Both the position numbers and the translations under genes were made by a program. Shown here piece by piece: positions 6,182 through 6,187 of a stretch of DNA of 6,187 bases. Position 1 is the first letter of the stretch, and each line of letters opens with the position of its first letter. The stretch is from assembly GCA_934630375.1 (NCBI GenBank), contig CAKTVQ010000046.1, forward strand, positions 1-6,187, read 5' to 3'. Origin of the DNA: an uncultured Collinsella sp. (GTDB lineage Bacteria; Actinomycetota; Coriobacteriia; Coriobacteriales; Coriobacteriaceae). The notes below the pieces were generated by a model. It worked only from the letters and a program-made list of their open reading frames with translations, had not been told where the DNA came from and searched no databases.

Positions 6182-6187
6182 TTTGAG

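Larger units (their letters stand above)
5833..6187 (-). promoter_or_regulatory. Long upstream region of rplC, no gene recognised
   Basis: At least 355 bases precede rplC without a recognisable coding sequence on either strand. Minus-strand frames near the right edge are short and do not resemble the S10 C-terminus. In transcription order the region holds a perfect hairpin at the edge, AT-rich stretches around 6109-6130, copy B of the 26-base element, and a structured stem close to rplC. A weak promoter-like pair is TTGTCA (5956-5951) and TACAAG (5934-5929) with 16 bases between; the -10 matches only 4 of 6. It probably contains the promoter and 5' leader of the rplC operon. Confidence 0.55.

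Overview
The window is a minus-strand stretch of the bacterial S10-spc ribosomal protein cluster. In transcription order (high to low coordinates) it reads rplC, rplD, rplW, rplB, rpsS, rplV, rpsC, rplP, rpmC, rpsQ, rplN, rplX, and then probably the first two codons of rplE at the left edge. All twelve complete genes have intact frames and family-typical lengths and motifs. The sequence is GC-rich with strongly biased codons. Together with Zn-ribbon L24, the Ala/Glu-rich tail on L16 and the general look of the proteins, this suggests a high-GC Gram-positive, most likely a Coriobacteriia member (Collinsella-like). That placement is from memory of the families, not from a search.

Layout: 5833-6187 is at least 355 bases without a recognisable gene, upstream of rplC. 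rpsJ (S10), which normally sits directly before rplC, is not there. 4251-5832 holds rplC, rplD and rplW. 4072-4250 is a 179-base gap between rplW and rplB that folds into three consecutive hairpins. 850-4071 is a tightly packed block rplB-rpsS-rplV-rpsC-rplP-rpmC-rpsQ with 1-base overlaps at rpsC/rplP and rplP/rpmC. 732-849 is a 118-base gap with nested pairing, at the place where the S10 and spc operons are separate in E. coli. 1-731 holds rplN, rplX and the edge of rplE.

The products belong to the large subunit (L3, L4, L23, L2, L22, L16, L29, L14, L24, L5) and the small subunit (S19, S3, S17). Compact spacing and good Shine-Dalgarno sequences imply co-transcription and translational coupling.

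The most interesting content is non-coding. A 26-base sequence occurs twice in the same orientation (23 of 26 identical), once in the rplC upstream region and once in the rplW-rplB gap. This suggests a shared cis-regulatory signal at two entry points of the operon. The folded rplB leader and the missing rpsJ are the other points to follow up. I see no mobile elements, CRISPR arrays, tRNA or rRNA genes.
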